Below, in pieces: positions 24,394-40,280 of a stretch of DNA of 64,000 nt (position 1 is the first letter of the stretch; each line of letters begins with the position of its first letter). The stretch covers positions 124,001 to 188,000 of the forward strand of contig JAIWNF010000001.1 of NCBI GenBank assembly GCA_025093555.1. The letters run 5' to 3'. The notes below the pieces were generated by a model, which made no database searches, had not been told where the DNA came from, and worked only from the letters and a program-made list of their open reading frames with translations. The position numbers and the translations under genes were made by a program. Source of the stretch: Circinella umbellata (Eukaryota; Mucoromycota; Mucoromycetes; Mucorales; Lichtheimiaceae).

Positions 24394-27300
24394 CTATTTT
24401 CTGCCCTTTTTCCGTTTGCTTGCTTCCAAATTAGGTGCAGACACCTTGACCTTACTCATCATGGCATTGATGGCTTCTGTATCAGGAACAGATTTAATTA
24501 ATTCCTTTTCTCGAGAAGTAGCATCATTTAAATTTACAAATACTGAATGGGCTTGCTTGATAGCTGTCAAAAAAAAAATTACGTAGTAACGGGATTATTA
24601 TTATTATTATTATTATCACTATTGTTATTAGTAGAGTGAATAATGAAAATCAAAAATTTACCTTTGCCGCGCTTCAAAGTGCCTGGAGTAAGTTTGACCT
24701 TATACTTGTATTTTTGAAGAGCAGTATAGGGTGCACACACAGGAATGGCGAAATGTATGATATCTTCAGCTAAAGGATTAGGTGTCACTGAATCCAAAAT
24801 TGAAAGATTGGCAGCTTCATCTTCTTCCAACATTGTAATATTTTCTTCCTTTAATAATTTTCGAATTTCTTCTTTATCTTCACCTTCTTCTGTTACAATC
24901 TATTATTATGAAGATATATTAAATCATGTGTAACCCAACTTTTCTGACTACTTAATTAAAGTATCTAATTACCTGATTAGCATCAATTTCTGCAGCTGCT
25001 TCAGCCTCAGCTTCGCGTGCGGCTTCCATTGCAGCTCTTTGTTTTTCTCTTTCTTTTTCCCTTGCGAGCTTTTCAGCTTTAAGTTGAGCTTCTTTCTTGG
25101 CTTTTTTTCCCTTGGGCTGAGGTCCTTTATTTGACTACACATACACATGCAAAGAAAGGGAGAGTCAATAACGTGCATACATAAACTTGATATAAACAGA
25201 CAAAGAAATAAAACTTACTCCTAACAATTCCATTCGAAGTTGTCGTTCTTCTTCATCTTGATCACCATACTTTTGTTTAATTTTCTTTGCTTTGCTACGT
25301 TTTCCACGTGTCTGACTTTGTTGTTGTGTAGGAGCCTATTTACATATAATTTATTCAGTATATAATGTCATTTTTATTATAAAATCAACAACAATAGAAT
25401 AAATGGGGTAGCTTTTTACCTCCTTGGGGACAGATGCCTTATTAGCTTTTGTTTGTTTAGTTGTTGATGATTCACCAGCTGATTTTCCTTTTTTCATTTG
25501 ACGGCGTTCTTTGGCGCTAATTATTTGTTTGTTCTTTGAAACACATTTAAAACAAGATTTTAGTTTTTTTTATCATGTTTCCAATGTGACACCACATGAT
25601 GTAATAATAATAATAACTAGTCTTACTGTTTTGTTGTCAGTTTGTTGTTTAACTGATGCTCGTGCAAATTCTGGTAAAGCGTCTGCGTCTTCACCATATT
25701 CTTCTAAATCATATTTTTGCCATTCATCTTCTTGTTGTACTATTGGAGATGAAGAAGAAGATGCACCGGTAGTACTTTTATCATTATTTATAGTAGGTGC
25801 AAGTTGGGTATCTGGGAAAGCTTCATCTTCATCTTCACTACTGCTACTATTGTCGTTATCGTCATCGTCGCTATCATTATTATTATCCTTTTGTTCAACA
25901 GCTGCTTCTTCTAAAATAATCAATATAAACAGAGAAGTAAATAAAAAAATGATTTTCAACAACCTCTCTCTTCCTCTTCCCATAAAGTTTTCATCACGCT
26001 TCACATGATATATTCCATCACACAAGATTAAAAATAAAAGTTGATGAGAAAGATGATGTACCTTTTTTCTCATCCCCGGTTTTCTCGGATGGAATTCCGT
26101 TCGTAGTAGATTCGTCTTGTTTTTGCTCAGCATTTTTTTCTGCCATACTAACATCATTTTGTCGTTGAACATTTGATATTTGTTGTTCATCATCAACTCC
26201 TTGTTCCTCGTCTTGTTCAAGTCGTTTATTATCATTAATATGATTTCCAATTGATGATTCATCCAATTTGAAAAGATAGCCAAATCCATAAACAAGCTGG
26301 ACAGGAGGTAAGAAGTTCTTTTTGCCTCTAATCATAAAACTACCCGTTGTTAAGTATTCACCAGTAGGTGCAGATTTCGAAACCTTATAAGATTAAGTGA
26401 GTGTGTTGGGGGGGGAGATGCGGGGTAGCAAAAAAAAAAGAGATGGCGCGCATTGCATTAGTTACATCCGAGCACCATATAATACAAACTGCTTTTTCAT
26501 TCCCACACTAAAAAAAATAAATAAATTTATAGGTTACCTGATCAGCATTCACCCAGTATGCACTTGTGACGATCTTTGCATCCCATGCTTTACTTTGACA
26601 TACAGACATAATACCAGCTTGGAAAAGTGTACTTGGTGGAATAGGTTTACCAGCATTACCTGGCTTATTCTTGACGATAACAGATGCTGCACCATGAAGA
26701 TCAGCATGAACATAAACGTCATCTATTTGTTGTCATGTGAAAAAAGACACCCATAAATATGTTATATACAAATTCCTTTGAATTTCGTAGGACTATACTA
26801 TAACTAATAGGCATCGATCTCAATCTCAAAAATAATATATAATACTAACCTTTCTGAAGGTACCGCTTAACAAGGATCTCATTTTGTTGCATATCTTTAC
26901 CAGCAATGACTAAATGACCTTCTGTTGAAATAAACCATAGAAACTTTTCAAACCAAAATGGCTTACGAATTTTGTTGATAGATGTTGTGATTTTGGTGTC
27001 CTTGAGATCTTTACGAATTTTACGTTCCGCCGACTTCATAGCCTTAGAAGATGCTTTAAGTGTCTTTTCATGTTTGGTTGCGGTAGTCTTTTTCTGATCA
27101 TAATATTTACGTGCGTTGGCAAATGCAGTTAATCCAATTTCCACATCCACTTTGACAGGTGCCTTTGATTTCTCTTCCTGTTCTTCGTCGCTTTCGCTAT
27201 CAGAACTATCTTCATCAGAATCTTCATCAGAATCATCGTCATCATCTTCAGGTTCTCTAAATATATGCATAAACGTAGTGCGAATGAGTATATAAATAGT

Positions 27301-29333
27301 TCAAGTTCCCATTATTTCATATCATTACAACCTATATACTGATACGTACGATAATATTAACGTGATTTGATTCGTTTCCAGCTTTAATCCATGGATAATA
27401 TCAGCAATAGGATTGCCTCGCTTCTTTTCTTCAGCGACAAGTTCATGTAAATCTCTCCAATCCATCTGACTTGCCACAGCATTACGAATAATAGTAATTG
27501 CTGCTTCTACCATCTCCAAGTTAAGCTCAATCAGTTGCGCCTTTCGAACATTGCTTGTTTGTTGATCAATCAAACTTTGAACTCTGTTTTCTTGTTCTTT
27601 ACGGACGGCTTGTAATTTTTTCATAAATGATTCTTCCTGATTTCTGACTTTCAATTCAAGTTTTTGAGCTTCGATGGCCGAAAAAAATTCATCAACGGCC
27701 GAGTCAAAGGTAGCAAATTCTTTGTATGGTTGGGACTCATGCTGTTTGTAAAGATAAGGGTGAAATTCGTCATAGCTGAATATAATAAATAATGATTGAT
27801 TATAGTAAAAAAAAAAGATAAGTATAAAAATCGTTCTTACTTTTAGTTTCGTATCTCCAAGAAAAATATATATTTTTTTACTTACAATTCCAATCGGTTA
27901 TCCTCTTCTCCTTCCTTTTGTTTCACATCTGGTAATAATGTAATATAACCCTGATACATTTGACGTATTTAGTATTACATTCCTTAATCCCATCTTTGAC
28001 ATATTTATCAATCCATATGTATATAGCTGTTTTCTTATTTTGTTTTTACCTTGGGTACATTATTCTTTGTTGATTCCACCATTTCTTCAGCTTCCTGGAA
28101 TGATTTGATCAAAGCTTGCATCATTGGAGAGTCTAATAATCATCCAAAGAATTTCATATATGTGAATACTCATGTTATTTTCTTTCTTTCTTTTTCTTAG
28201 TCCAAACCCCCAATCATATTTGAAATCCTACAAAACTATTTTTTTTTGTTTACCTATTGAACTATCGAACTCGGTTGCTGCTTTCAGGGTTGGATCCAAA
28301 TCTGCCTTTAAAATGATATGTTCAATCATTGCAGGACCATAATCTATAGTCATAATATGTTAATTGGATTCATGTCACGTTTGTCCATTGATATTTATCT
28401 CAATATATTTCTAATTTTCTATTACCATAATTAATCGTTAACACTTTTTTCAATGTTTGTTTTGGACCTGTGCTACGAAGGACTTGTTGTAGCTTTTCTG
28501 GATCAAACTTTTCAAAATCACGTACAGCTGTTTGGATATTATAGGTATCACCAACAGCCATTTTGGTATCTTCTGTATTGACCACACGTAACAATGCCAT
28601 GATATGGTATTTATCATCCGTGAAAATGACATTACCCTAATTACATATATTTGATTAATAAATATCTATTTATATAGAAAAATAATTATTATTTCTTACC
28701 GCAGCATAAAATTCGACAATGATATGAAAACCAAGACTTTTTTCACCACCTGCAAATTCAAAATCCACAATACGATCCACACCCAGTTGACGAACATTGG
28801 TCACTCGACGTGTGCGAAGATATTTACGTATCTTTAATAAAGATAAAAGCAATATAATTGTATATTAGATATCTTATCTTGTATATTCGATTTAAAAACT
28901 TTCTTTTTTATATGTTACCTTTGCAACGAAAGGTGTTGGATGTTGGTTCTTTTCACGACTGAACTGTGTACTATGAATACGTGTACCAGACTCGATCAAG
29001 ACAAGTTCCTTGTCATCAGGCTATAAGAAAAAATAATAGACATGTTCAAGTCAGCCTTATTCTCATATTATTATTACTAGTATCAACTTCCTTTCGTATA
29101 CTACTAATAGTAAATGTCATATTAAGTACTTTGGCAAATTTCAACAAGAATGTCTTATGATTCACGTCATAAATATTCTGAAGTCGAAGTCCCGTCAAAC
29201 TAAAAATAATAATAATAAGGATACAATAAGCTTCATTGATTGCTTTGTACATTTAAAAGTGCATAACTACTCACCGTTCTTTCAAGTTACTGACAGTCGC
29301 ACGGATGTCCAATGAATTGAAACGATGCTTCAT
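24394..29333 (-). CDS. RQC2: Ribosome quality control subunit RQC2 / NEMF (NFACT family)
   Basis: Eighteen exons reconstruct 1078 residues, the usual length for the family: 29333-29275, 29199-29130, 29020-28919, 28831-28700, 28636-28426, 28343-28254, 28132-28050, 27950-27886, 27775-27350, 27256-26850, 26722-26538, 26383-26062, 25910-25627, 25533-25420, 25335-25219, 25134-24973, 24899-24662, 24563-24394. NFACT-N begins [17 protein letters not shown] and continues [19 protein letters not shown]. Coiled-coil helices follow (27654-27400). NFACT-R shows [19 protein letters not shown] and [20 protein letters not shown] plus KKNFLPP. An acidic and lysine-rich linker and the C-terminal NFACT-C domain ([20 protein letters not shown]) end in a basic tail. 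Rqc2 binds the 60S subunit with a stalled peptidyl-tRNA, recruits the ligase Ltn1 and adds C-terminal Ala/Thr tails. It is divergent from SLH1, which acts just upstream in the same pathway. Confidence 0.95.
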
Positions 29334-29573
29334 ATTTCTTTATATTCTCGATTCAAAGCAAACGAATTAAAAAAAAAGACGATCGCGGAACGGAGGAAAA
29401 CTGCAAAAGCTTATTATATTCGCTGGTCTTAAAAAAAACTCAAACAGTTCGCAGTTATATTGTATAGAATTGCTGCGGTAATTTGCCTATAAAAACCCAC
29501 TTGATTTTCTAAGACACCGCAGTACAAAATCGACAATAACTTTTTTTTTGTAAAAAAAAAAAATCAACTCACC
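29334..29573. promoter_or_regulatory. Shared 240-bp bidirectional promoter of RQC2 and SLH1
   Basis: Only 240 bases separate the two start codons. The stretch contains no other gene. It has GC-richer islands in an AT-rich setting (GATCGCGGAACGGAGG at about 29380; TTGCTGCGGTAA and ACACCGCAG, which share the core CCGCAG/CTGCGG, at about 29470-29522) and a TATAAAA-like motif near 29490. The inverted CTGCGG/CCGCAG pair could be a regulator site serving both directions. Confidence 0.6.
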
Positions 29574-32500
29574 ATGGCGACATCAACTGGAACAGAGTTT
29601 AGTAGCATGCTACATCAACTCGTCAAGAGTGTTCATGCTAAGAGTAATAAAAAAGGCAAAAAGAAAGCTGGATCGCCCTCTGATCTACTTACCATGCCTT
29701 ATGATGGTCATAAAGTTGTTCAACAGTCCGTTGATGCTTTTCGTCAACTAGTTGAAAAATATAAAAGTCAACATGTGAATGAAGAAGAATCAGCTTCATG
29801 TAAAGTTATATATTTTACTATGATTGGAAAGAATATTGAAAAAAAAATTATATGGCCATGTTTGATTAAACACGCCGTTTTATTTCATTTATATATTTGT
29901 ATATATAGCTTTGACGTTTGGATCGGATATTGATTTTAATCCACCCGAATCACCAATTTCCTTGGATAAACAAGAAGAGGAAGAGGTTGAAGAATTAGTA
30001 TTAGAAGACATCAAAGCCAACAAGTCTATTGAAAAAGAACAAGAAGAAGTTAATCTCGGTGGAGCTATCTTTGACAGAAACTGGTTACTCCAGTACGTTT
30101 GCATAAAAAAACGCGGGGTGATAAAAAAAAAAGAAAGTCAAAGCTGATTTCACCCATTTATTTTCTTTTAAATATAGACAATGTTATAATTATATCAAAT
30201 CAAATAATACAGGTGGGAATATGCAACAACTATGTGTGGATATATTTACTATTTTGCGCTCGGATGACAACGGTAAGCTTATTGTAATTATTTTTTATAT
30301 AATGATTATTTATGACACATAAACTAACAAAAGAAAAAAAACTCATAGATGACGCTATCCAGACGACGCTAGTTGATTTCCTGGGGTTTGATGCTTTGGA
30401 TTTGATATCAATGCTAATAATGAATCGCTCAAAGATTGTGGATACTATTATGATGACAGTAAGTTTTACTTCATATATGCGCGCACGCACGCACACACAC
30501 GCACACACACATACACACACACACACATACACACACACACACACTCATATTATCTTATTAGTCGTCTTATATTGAAACGTCAGGGTCAACTGGAAACACA
30601 AAGTCGCATGGAAATAGACATGGAGCCCCTGTATCTCATGGAACTCAATTTATTGTTCAATCTGAAGCTGAACGTAAGGAAGCAAAGCGTTTGCAAAAAG
30701 AACATAAAAAGGCCATGAAAGCCCATAAATCTGGAGAAGAAGGTTTGTGTTAAACAGGGAATTAAGGGGTGGCGGATGGATAAATGATAAGATAGAGTGA
30801 AAAGGGTTCATTGACCAAGTTCGTTAAAAAAAATAGATGAGACACAGAAATCAATGGCTATTTTGGGCTTCGACACTTTGGATTTACGTCAAGCAAGAGA
30901 AGATGCTTTAATGTCTGCAAGTGAAAGACCATTAGCAAGTACTGGTTTAAAGGTGTGTTTTTATCGTTTTCATTGTTGAAATTAAGGAATTGAGAAATTT
31001 GAGGTTATTCCGATGAACTTATTTAGTTTCAATCTTTGTATGTATATATAACGTATTAGGCTAGAAAAGAAGAGCAATATCCACATGTTTATCAAGCTGC
31101 TAAATCGAGTGGTACATTATCCCTGTTTGGTACACGTTTTGCTTTACCAGCTGGTTCTATACGAGAAGAATATAATGATTACGAAGAGACAACTATTCCT
31201 GTCCCCAAAACGGCACCTATACGTGTCGGTGAACGACGTATTCTGATTAGTGAGATGGATAATCTTGCTAGAGGTGCATTTAAGGTAAAAAAAAATGAAA
31301 ATACTGATTATTTGTGTATGATATAATACTGATATTGTTTGCCGATCTAGGCATATGAAAGTCTCAATCGTATTCAATCGATCGTTTATCCCGTCGCCTA
31401 CGAAACAAATGAAAATATGCTTGTGTGTGCTCCAACGGGTGCTGTATGTATCTTTTTTCTTCGCTGACAACATTTTTTTTCGATAATTTCTTTTTCTATC
31501 TATCATGAATTAATCACTATTATACTTTAGGGTAAAACCGATGTTGCTATGCTTACGGTACTTCGTTGTTTATCTCAACATTGCTACCCACCGCCAATCA
31601 AAGGTACAACTGATATCAATTTCAGTATAGCTACTGATGATTTCAAGATTGTTTACGTTGCACCTATGAAAGCTCTTGCTGCTGAAGTGGTGGAAAAGAT
31701 GGGAAAGCGACTCAAGTTCGTTGGAGTTAGTGTTCGTGAACTTACCGGTAACTTGTTTTTTTTTTATTCAGATGGATGATAAATCATTCACTATTTCATA
31801 AGAGTTGACACCGGTTAATCAAAGATGATATTAATTATAACAATTATCAATTCTGATATAGGTGATATGCAACTTACAAAGGCTGAAATCCAAGCAACTC
31901 AATTTATTGTTACTACACCTGAAAAGTGGGATGTAATTACTAGAAAGGGAACTGGTGATACTGAACTTGCTCAGGTATACTACTAATAATAATAAAAACA
32001 AGCTAGCGATAGTAGATTCCTACAATAATAATAGCATATTTTATTAATTAATTTTATTACAAACCTTTATAGAAAGTAAAACTTTTAATTATTGATGAAG
32101 TTCATTTGTTACATGAAGATCGTGGTGCTGTTATTGAAAGCATTATTGCTAGAACATTACGTCAGGTAAATTGGCTATCTTCATTATTATTGTCCTTCGT
32201 ACTATGATTTGTTTAAATAAGCTGTATTAAAAATTCTGTTTGTTCTTCTCGTATTTTAGGTCGAATCGAGTCAATCATTGATTCGTATTGTTGGATTGTC
32301 GGCTACATTACCCAATTATTTGGACGTAGCCACATTCTTAAGGTAAATCTTTAAAAGAGATAAAATGACGATGAAAGGTATATATATATATATATAGGAT
32401 TTTGATCCTTTTTGAAATTTCTGTAGAGTAAACCCTTATCAAGGTCTTTTCTTCTTTGATGGTGGTTTCCGTCCAGTACCACTTGAACAACACTTTTTGG

Positions 32501-35500
32501 GCATCAAGGGTAAACCAAATTCAACACCTTCTAGAGAACGAATGAATCGTGCTTGCTTCGATAAAGTGTCCGAGTTAGTTCAAAATGGTCATCAGGTGAT
32601 GGTCTTTGTTCATGCACGCAAAGAAACTGTCAAGACTGCACAAGCATTGCGTGAAGAAGTGGCAGCTGAAGGAATATCAGGTAAAAAAAAATAATCATTT
32701 TGGTTTCTCTCTCCAAAAATTGTTGTATACCCATCGAAAAAATCTAATTAATATCATGATTAGAATATTTCGATTGTTCACTTGAGAGCAAGTTTTCGAA
32801 CTATAAGAGAGAAGTTGCTAAATCGCGGAACAGGGAATTGAAAGAATTATTCAATTTTGGTTTTGGTATGCATCATGCTGGTATGCTTCGTTCTGATCGT
32901 ACATTGACTGAACGCATGTTTGCTGATGGTGTACTTAAGGTAAAAAAAAAAAAAAAAAGAGTAGTGATTAATTGATTATTATTTATATTATCAATTATAT
33001 AAATGATTGGTAATATTTTCGTGTTAACAAGAAGATAAAAATTACAATATATAGGTTCTTTGTTGTACTGCTACCCTTGCCTGGGGTGTCAATTTGCCGG
33101 CTTATGCGGTTGTTATTAAAGGCACTCAAGTTTACGATTCGCAAAAGGGTAATTTTGTGGATTTATCAATTCTCGATGTTTTGCAGATCTTTGGTCGTGC
33201 TGGTCGTCCACAGTATGAATCCCAAGGTGTAGGTTATATCTTGACTACTCATGATCGACTTGGACATTATATTTCGGCTATTACTCAACAGCATCCCATC
33301 GAGTCAAAGTAAGCTTTTTTTCCCTCTTTCAAAATCCCGGCTTTTCCTACTGTTCCTGGTTATATAGGAATAACCGTATATTAACATTTATTATTTATTT
33401 TACAAAGGTTTATCGAACATATTGCAGATAATCTAAATGCTGAAATTTCACTTGGCACTGTAACGAATGTTGATGAAGCCGTCACTTGGTTGAGTTATAC
33501 CTATCTCTATGTGCGTATGAAGAAGAATCCCATGGTTTATGGTATGGATCATTCTGAACCTGTTGAAGATCCTTTACTTGGTCGCAAGCGTCATGATATT
33601 ATTGTTTTGGCAGCACGCAGACTTGCCAAATGCCAAATGATTATTTTTGATGAGAACACTGGCTACTTGACTTCCAAGGATCTCGGTCGTATTGCATCAA
33701 ATTTTTATATTCGACATACCAGTATTGAAATTTTTAATGACTTTATGAAACCACGTATGACTGAAGCTGATGCATTATCTATGATGAGTTTAAGTTCAGA
33801 ATTTGACAATATAAAGTCTCGAGATACTGAACACAAGGAATTAAAGGGACTTTTGGATAATGCATGCGCATGTGATATCAGGGTAAAAATAAAATGAGGC
33901 TACTTATTTTATTCAAAGATATATATAAGTCAGTGTACTAACTATTTGATCACTATAAATTGATATATATATATATTAGGGCGGAACCGATTCAACTCAT
34001 GGCAAAGTCAATATTCTTTTACAAACGTATATTTCTAATGCACGCATTGATGATTTTGCCCTGGTTTCTGATTGTGCTTATGTTGCACAAAATGCAGGTC
34101 GTATTGCTCGTGCATTATTTGAAATTGCATTAAATCGAAATTGGGGTCCCACGGCTCATGTTCTATTGTCTATCAATAAGGCCATCGAAAAACGTATGTG
34201 GACATTCCAACATCCACTTCATCAAATGGGATTACCACCAGATATTCTTGGCAAACTCGAAGCACGTACACATGAAGTTTCCATTGAAGAAATGCGTGAT
34301 ATGGAACCGGCAGAACTTGGTGAGCTTGTTCATCACAAACGTATGGGATCTACCTTAACGCGTTGTGTGGATCAATTCCCTATGTTACTATTAGATGCTC
34401 GTATTGCACCTATTACACGCAATGTTTTAAATGTCGAGTTGACTATTACCCCTGATTTCGTTTGGAATCCACGTGTTCATGGATCTGTTGAACCATGGTG
34501 GATTTGGGCCGAGGATTCAGAAAATGTTGAAATTTATTATTCAGAATACTTCCTGTTACATAGAAAAATGCTTGGTGAGCCTACCAAGATCATGTTTACT
34601 GTTCCTCTGGTTGAGCCTTTACCTTCCCAAATATATATTCGGGCCGTATCAGATCGTTGGTTAGGCGCCGAGACTATTCTACCAGTATCATTCCAACATT
34701 TGATTTTACCACAGCTGACACCGCCACATACGGATTTACTTGATCTCCAACCTCTTCCTATTTCTGCACTTCAAGATGAGATTCTTGAAGGAATTTGTGC
34801 CAAACGGTTCACGCATTTCAATCCAGTACAGACTCAAATCTTCCATACTTTGTATAACACTGATCACAATTCTCTTGTTGGTGCACCTACCGGTTCTGGT
34901 AAAACAGTTGCGGCTGAGTTAGCAATGTGGTACGTTTATAAATAGATAGGGTAGGATGAGTATATCAAAAGAGTCGTTGGTTACTAATACATTCAAATAA
35001 TCTTTTTTCATATCTATTTTAGGTGGGCCTTCCGTCAACATCCTGGATCCAAAGTTGTTTATATTGCACCTATGAAGGCACTTGTTAAGGAGCGTGTTGC
35101 TGATTGGAACAAACGCTTGACGGGTCCCATGAAGAAGAAACTGGTGGAATTGACTGGTGATGTTACACCAGACTTAAAGACCATTGAAGCTGCAGATATT
35201 ATTATTACTACCCCTGAAAAATGGGATGGCATTAGTCGTAGCTGGAAGACGCGTAGTTATGTACGACAAGTTTCGTGTGTGATAATTGACGAAATCCATT
35301 TGCTGGGTAGTGACCGTGGGCCTATTCTCGAAGTTATTGTATCTCGTATGAACTATATTGGATCACAACTGGAACGTAAAGTGCGTATTGTGGGTCTTTC
35401 GACTGCATTGGCCAATGCACACGATTTGGCAGATTGGCTTGGTATTGATAAAGTTGGCCTATTTAACTTCCGACATTCTGTTCGTCCTGTACCGCTCGAA

Positions 35501-37660
35501 ATTTATATTGATGGGTTCTCTGGCAAGCATTATTGTCCACGCATGATGACTATGAATAAACCTACTTATGCTGCTATCAAGACACATTCGCCGACACAGC
35601 CCGTTATTGTTTTTGTTTCGTCACGTCGACAAACCCATCTTACCGCCCAAGACTTGGTCGCTTATTGTGGTATGGAAGACAATCCTCGTCAATGGTTACG
35701 TATAGAAGAACATGAACTTGAGGATTTATTGGATCGAGTTCATGATGAATCACTCAAAAATGCACTTGCTTTTGGTATTGGTCTTCATCATGCCGGTCTA
35801 ACCGAAGATGATCGTCGTATTGTGGAAGAACTTTACTTGACATTTAAGATTCAAATTCTGATTGCAACAAGTACACTTGCATGGGGTGTCAATTTACCAG
35901 CTCATTTGGTCGTTATCAAGGGTACTGAATATTTCAACTACAAGATCGATCGCTATGCCGACTACCCAATTACTGATGTATTACAAATGATGGGTCGTGC
36001 GGGTCGTCCACAATTCGATAATACTGGTATTGCTCGTGTTTTTGTCAAGGATAGTAAAAAGAACTTTTTCAAGAAATTTTTACACGAGCCATTCCCTGTT
36101 GAATCCAGTTTACATAAGTTTATGGATGACCATATTAATGCTGAAATTGTTGCGGGTACTATCAAAACCAAACAAGATGCAATGGATTATTTGACATGGA
36201 CGTACTTTTATCGACGACTTCAACAGAACCCCACATATTATGGTTTGGATGATATGACTCAACGGGGCGTGGATACATTCTTGTCTGATACAATTAATGC
36301 TGTAACCAATCGTTTGGCCGAATCTAATTGCGTTGAAATTGAAGAAGATTTTGAATTGATTCCGTTGATCGCTGGTCGTATTGCATCATATTATTACCTT
36401 CGTCACGATTCTGTTCGACACTATAGACAAAAATTGACCAAGGATACTGAAATTGATGAGATACTGGATATCATGAGTAATACACCTGAATATGGAGAGC
36501 TACCTGTGAGATGTAACGAGAATTTGTTGAACACTGAGATCGAGAAATATATTCCATATATGGTCAAGGGTGCTCGTGAAATGCATACTCCACAGACCAA
36601 GGCATATGTGTTAACACAAGCACATATTTGTCGATTAGAATTACCTATTTCGGATTATATTACAGATCAAACGACTGTTTTGGACTCTACCATTCGTTTC
36701 TGTCAGGTAAATATAAAATCAATCATTATTGATATTATCAACATATTGTTATTATTATTTATTCATTATTGTTACTATCATTGTGTATATAGGCTATGAT
36801 TGATGTTGCTGCTGACGCCGGTTATTTGACTACTTCTTTGAAAATTATGAATTTGTTACAATGTATCAAACAAGCACGTTGGCCAGAAGAATCGACATTG
36901 TTAACATTACCAAAAATTAAACCCAGTATGCTCAAAGATATTCGATTCAAGGTAACGTCAGTTTTGTTTGTTGACTTATGATCCTTGAAAAATTAACGCT
37001 TTTTTTTTGTTATATAGAACAAAACATTGAACTGTTTAGCACAACTCACTCAGTTTTCAGAAAAACAAATTAGAGATATCTTTAGCAGGGTATCTGGACT
37101 TTCCTCAGAAAATGTCAATGAGGTAAATATCATTAAATTATAATAGCAAAACAGCTGAGAATTTTATAGAAGCCTTTTTACTAACATATGAATCTTTTTT
37201 TATAAAACAAAATATACAGATTCAGCGTGTTGTTTCACGCCTACCAATAATGGATGTGAAAACCACAATTCAATCTAAAAAACCATATTTGATTCCGGAA
37301 ACATCGTATAAGATCCAAATTCAACTTCAACGTGTTGGTTTACCTGGTAATAATGGTAAAAAGAAAACACCAACCCACGATGGTCGAGTCTACGGTAAAT
37401 TTCCCAAACCACAATATGAATCATGGTGGCTAGTAATGGGAGATGCCGATACGGATGATCTTTTGGCTCTCAAACGTATCAGTATGCGAAATGGACCAAA
37501 CGAAACATTAACCAACAAGGCCACAACTCATATTACATTCGATACCCCTGTACGACTTGGAAAGCATCGCTATACATTGTATCTTATTAGTGATGGGTAT
37601 TTGGGACTTGACCAACAAATTGACATTGACTTTGAAACAAGAGTGGATTTAGATTCATAG
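29574..37660 (+). CDS. SLH1: RQT-complex helicase SLH1 / ASCC3 (Ski2-like, tandem cassettes)
   Basis: Twenty-one exons give 2077 residues (yeast Slh1 about 1970, human ASCC3 about 2200). Exons: 29574-29799, 29909-30092, 30178-30272, 30349-30458, 30562-30742, 30837-30952, 31060-31284, 31351-31443, 31531-31747, 31862-31974, 32073-32165, 32260-32342, 32427-32680, 32764-32939, 33055-33308, 33408-33882, 33980-34929, 35023-36706, 36793-36951, 37018-37122, 37220-37660. Cassette 1 has [26 protein letters not shown] and [10 protein letters not shown], then a Sec63 domain. Cassette 2 has [27 protein letters not shown] and [10 protein letters not shown], then a second Sec63 domain with an FN3-like end. 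Both Walker A motifs are intact, which favours Slh1/ASCC3 over Brr2, whose second cassette is degenerate. In the RQT complex it splits ubiquitinated collided ribosomes. Confidence 0.95.
30484..30544. repeat. (CA)n microsatellite inside an SLH1 intron
   Basis: CA/CG-type dinucleotide repeat in the intron 30459-30561, just before the exon that starts SSYIETSG. Length change could alter this short intron. Confidence 0.85.
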
Positions 37661-38904
37661 ATGCTTTTACTATCCAAATCGTACTCTATATAAAAAGCAA
37701 TAAATGACAGTTAAGCTATCACTTTCATCAAACGGTGTATATTTGCCTATATATCCTGCATGTTTCATCCTTCTTCTTTTGAAATAAAATTGTACGTTCA
37801 AAGACGCTGAAATCTCCAGCTCTAGTTTCATTGCTGATACGTATAATCAACGGTATCTTGACATTACAATCCAAGATAAGAGTTTTATATAGTAGTTTCT
37901 GTGTCTCAATTATTGTTACGTAGGCAGTGAATATGATTTTATATAGATTCAAATAACAAGCAGTGCATTTTATCCATTATTGCAAACTTGAACAATTTTG
38001 GCTCAAACGAGACCTTGATGTCACTTGTTCCACCGTTATCAAAAAACGATGGGTTCAGAACAAATATAAATAAAGGTCTTAAGCATTACCATGGATGGAA
38101 ATAATACGTAACGGGCTTGAATGACAAAAATGTAACAATAGAGCTGCATCATTGTTAGTTGCTTATGAAAACAAAAATAGAAAAGAGAAGTCTTTAAAAT
38201 ATGAAGATTTAAATAGTCAAAATTAGCAGTTATAATATGTACAATGACCGTAAATATATTTATATAACGAGGATAAACTATCGAAACATATGTTATGGGA
38301 ATCTTTTAAATAACAATTATTGAAGGCCCAGGGATGCAAATAATAACATTGATTGTTAAGACAAAAAGAAATATTTGGATTCATGAAGTTAATAGCTTTT
38401 TTGGTTGTTTTTATGTTTATTATGTATATTATAGACATAGTATATAAAAAGTTACACGCTGGTTACGACTAGATAACTGGAAGAAAAAATGCATATACAA
38501 AAAATGTGTGTTGCTCATACGTAGAACAAAAATAATATGTAAAGAGAGGGTTTTTAAAAAAAGCGGGGGGAGGAGAAGGAAGAGAAAAAAAAATAGACAG
38601 GGCATGAGAAAATGCGTAATAATAATCTACAACATAGAAATAACAAATGTTTGTCCTTCCGAAAAATAAAAGGATGTGCAGATAATGGTCATATGTAAAG
38701 GTAAAACTGCTAAGCAATTTTGTTCAGGGTGAGAGAGAGTGGAGGTTGAGAGAAAAAAACTCAGGAGGTTTCAAGTGTGTTCGGGAGGGAGAAAGAATAT
38801 CGGAAAAGAGGATAAATTCGTTGAAAGGTAATTAATGAAAGAAGAGTAAAGAAATTAAATGTTAAAAAAGAAATTATTAAAAATTATAATAAAAGAAAAG
38901 CTTT
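37661..38904. other. Intergenic between convergent SLH1 and GAPDH
   Basis: 3' flanks of both genes. No further gene recognised; the 60-80 codon frames here are weak. A polypurine tract lies near 38560-38790. Confidence 0.55.

Positions 38905-40280
<1,376 letters not shown>

Noticed and set aside
16361..37660. HMG gene and RNA helicase on one segment, reminiscent of the Mucoromycota sex locus (transporter, sexM/sexP, RNA helicase)
   Set aside because: The HMG protein has three boxes instead of one, no triose-phosphate transporter is present, RQC2 lies between, and the helicase is SLH1 with its own divergent partner.
29574..37660. Assignment of the tandem helicase as spliceosomal Brr2
   Set aside because: The second cassette keeps an intact APTGSGKT and DEIH and reads [21 protein letters not shown], matching Slh1/ASCC3; Brr2's second cassette is degenerate.
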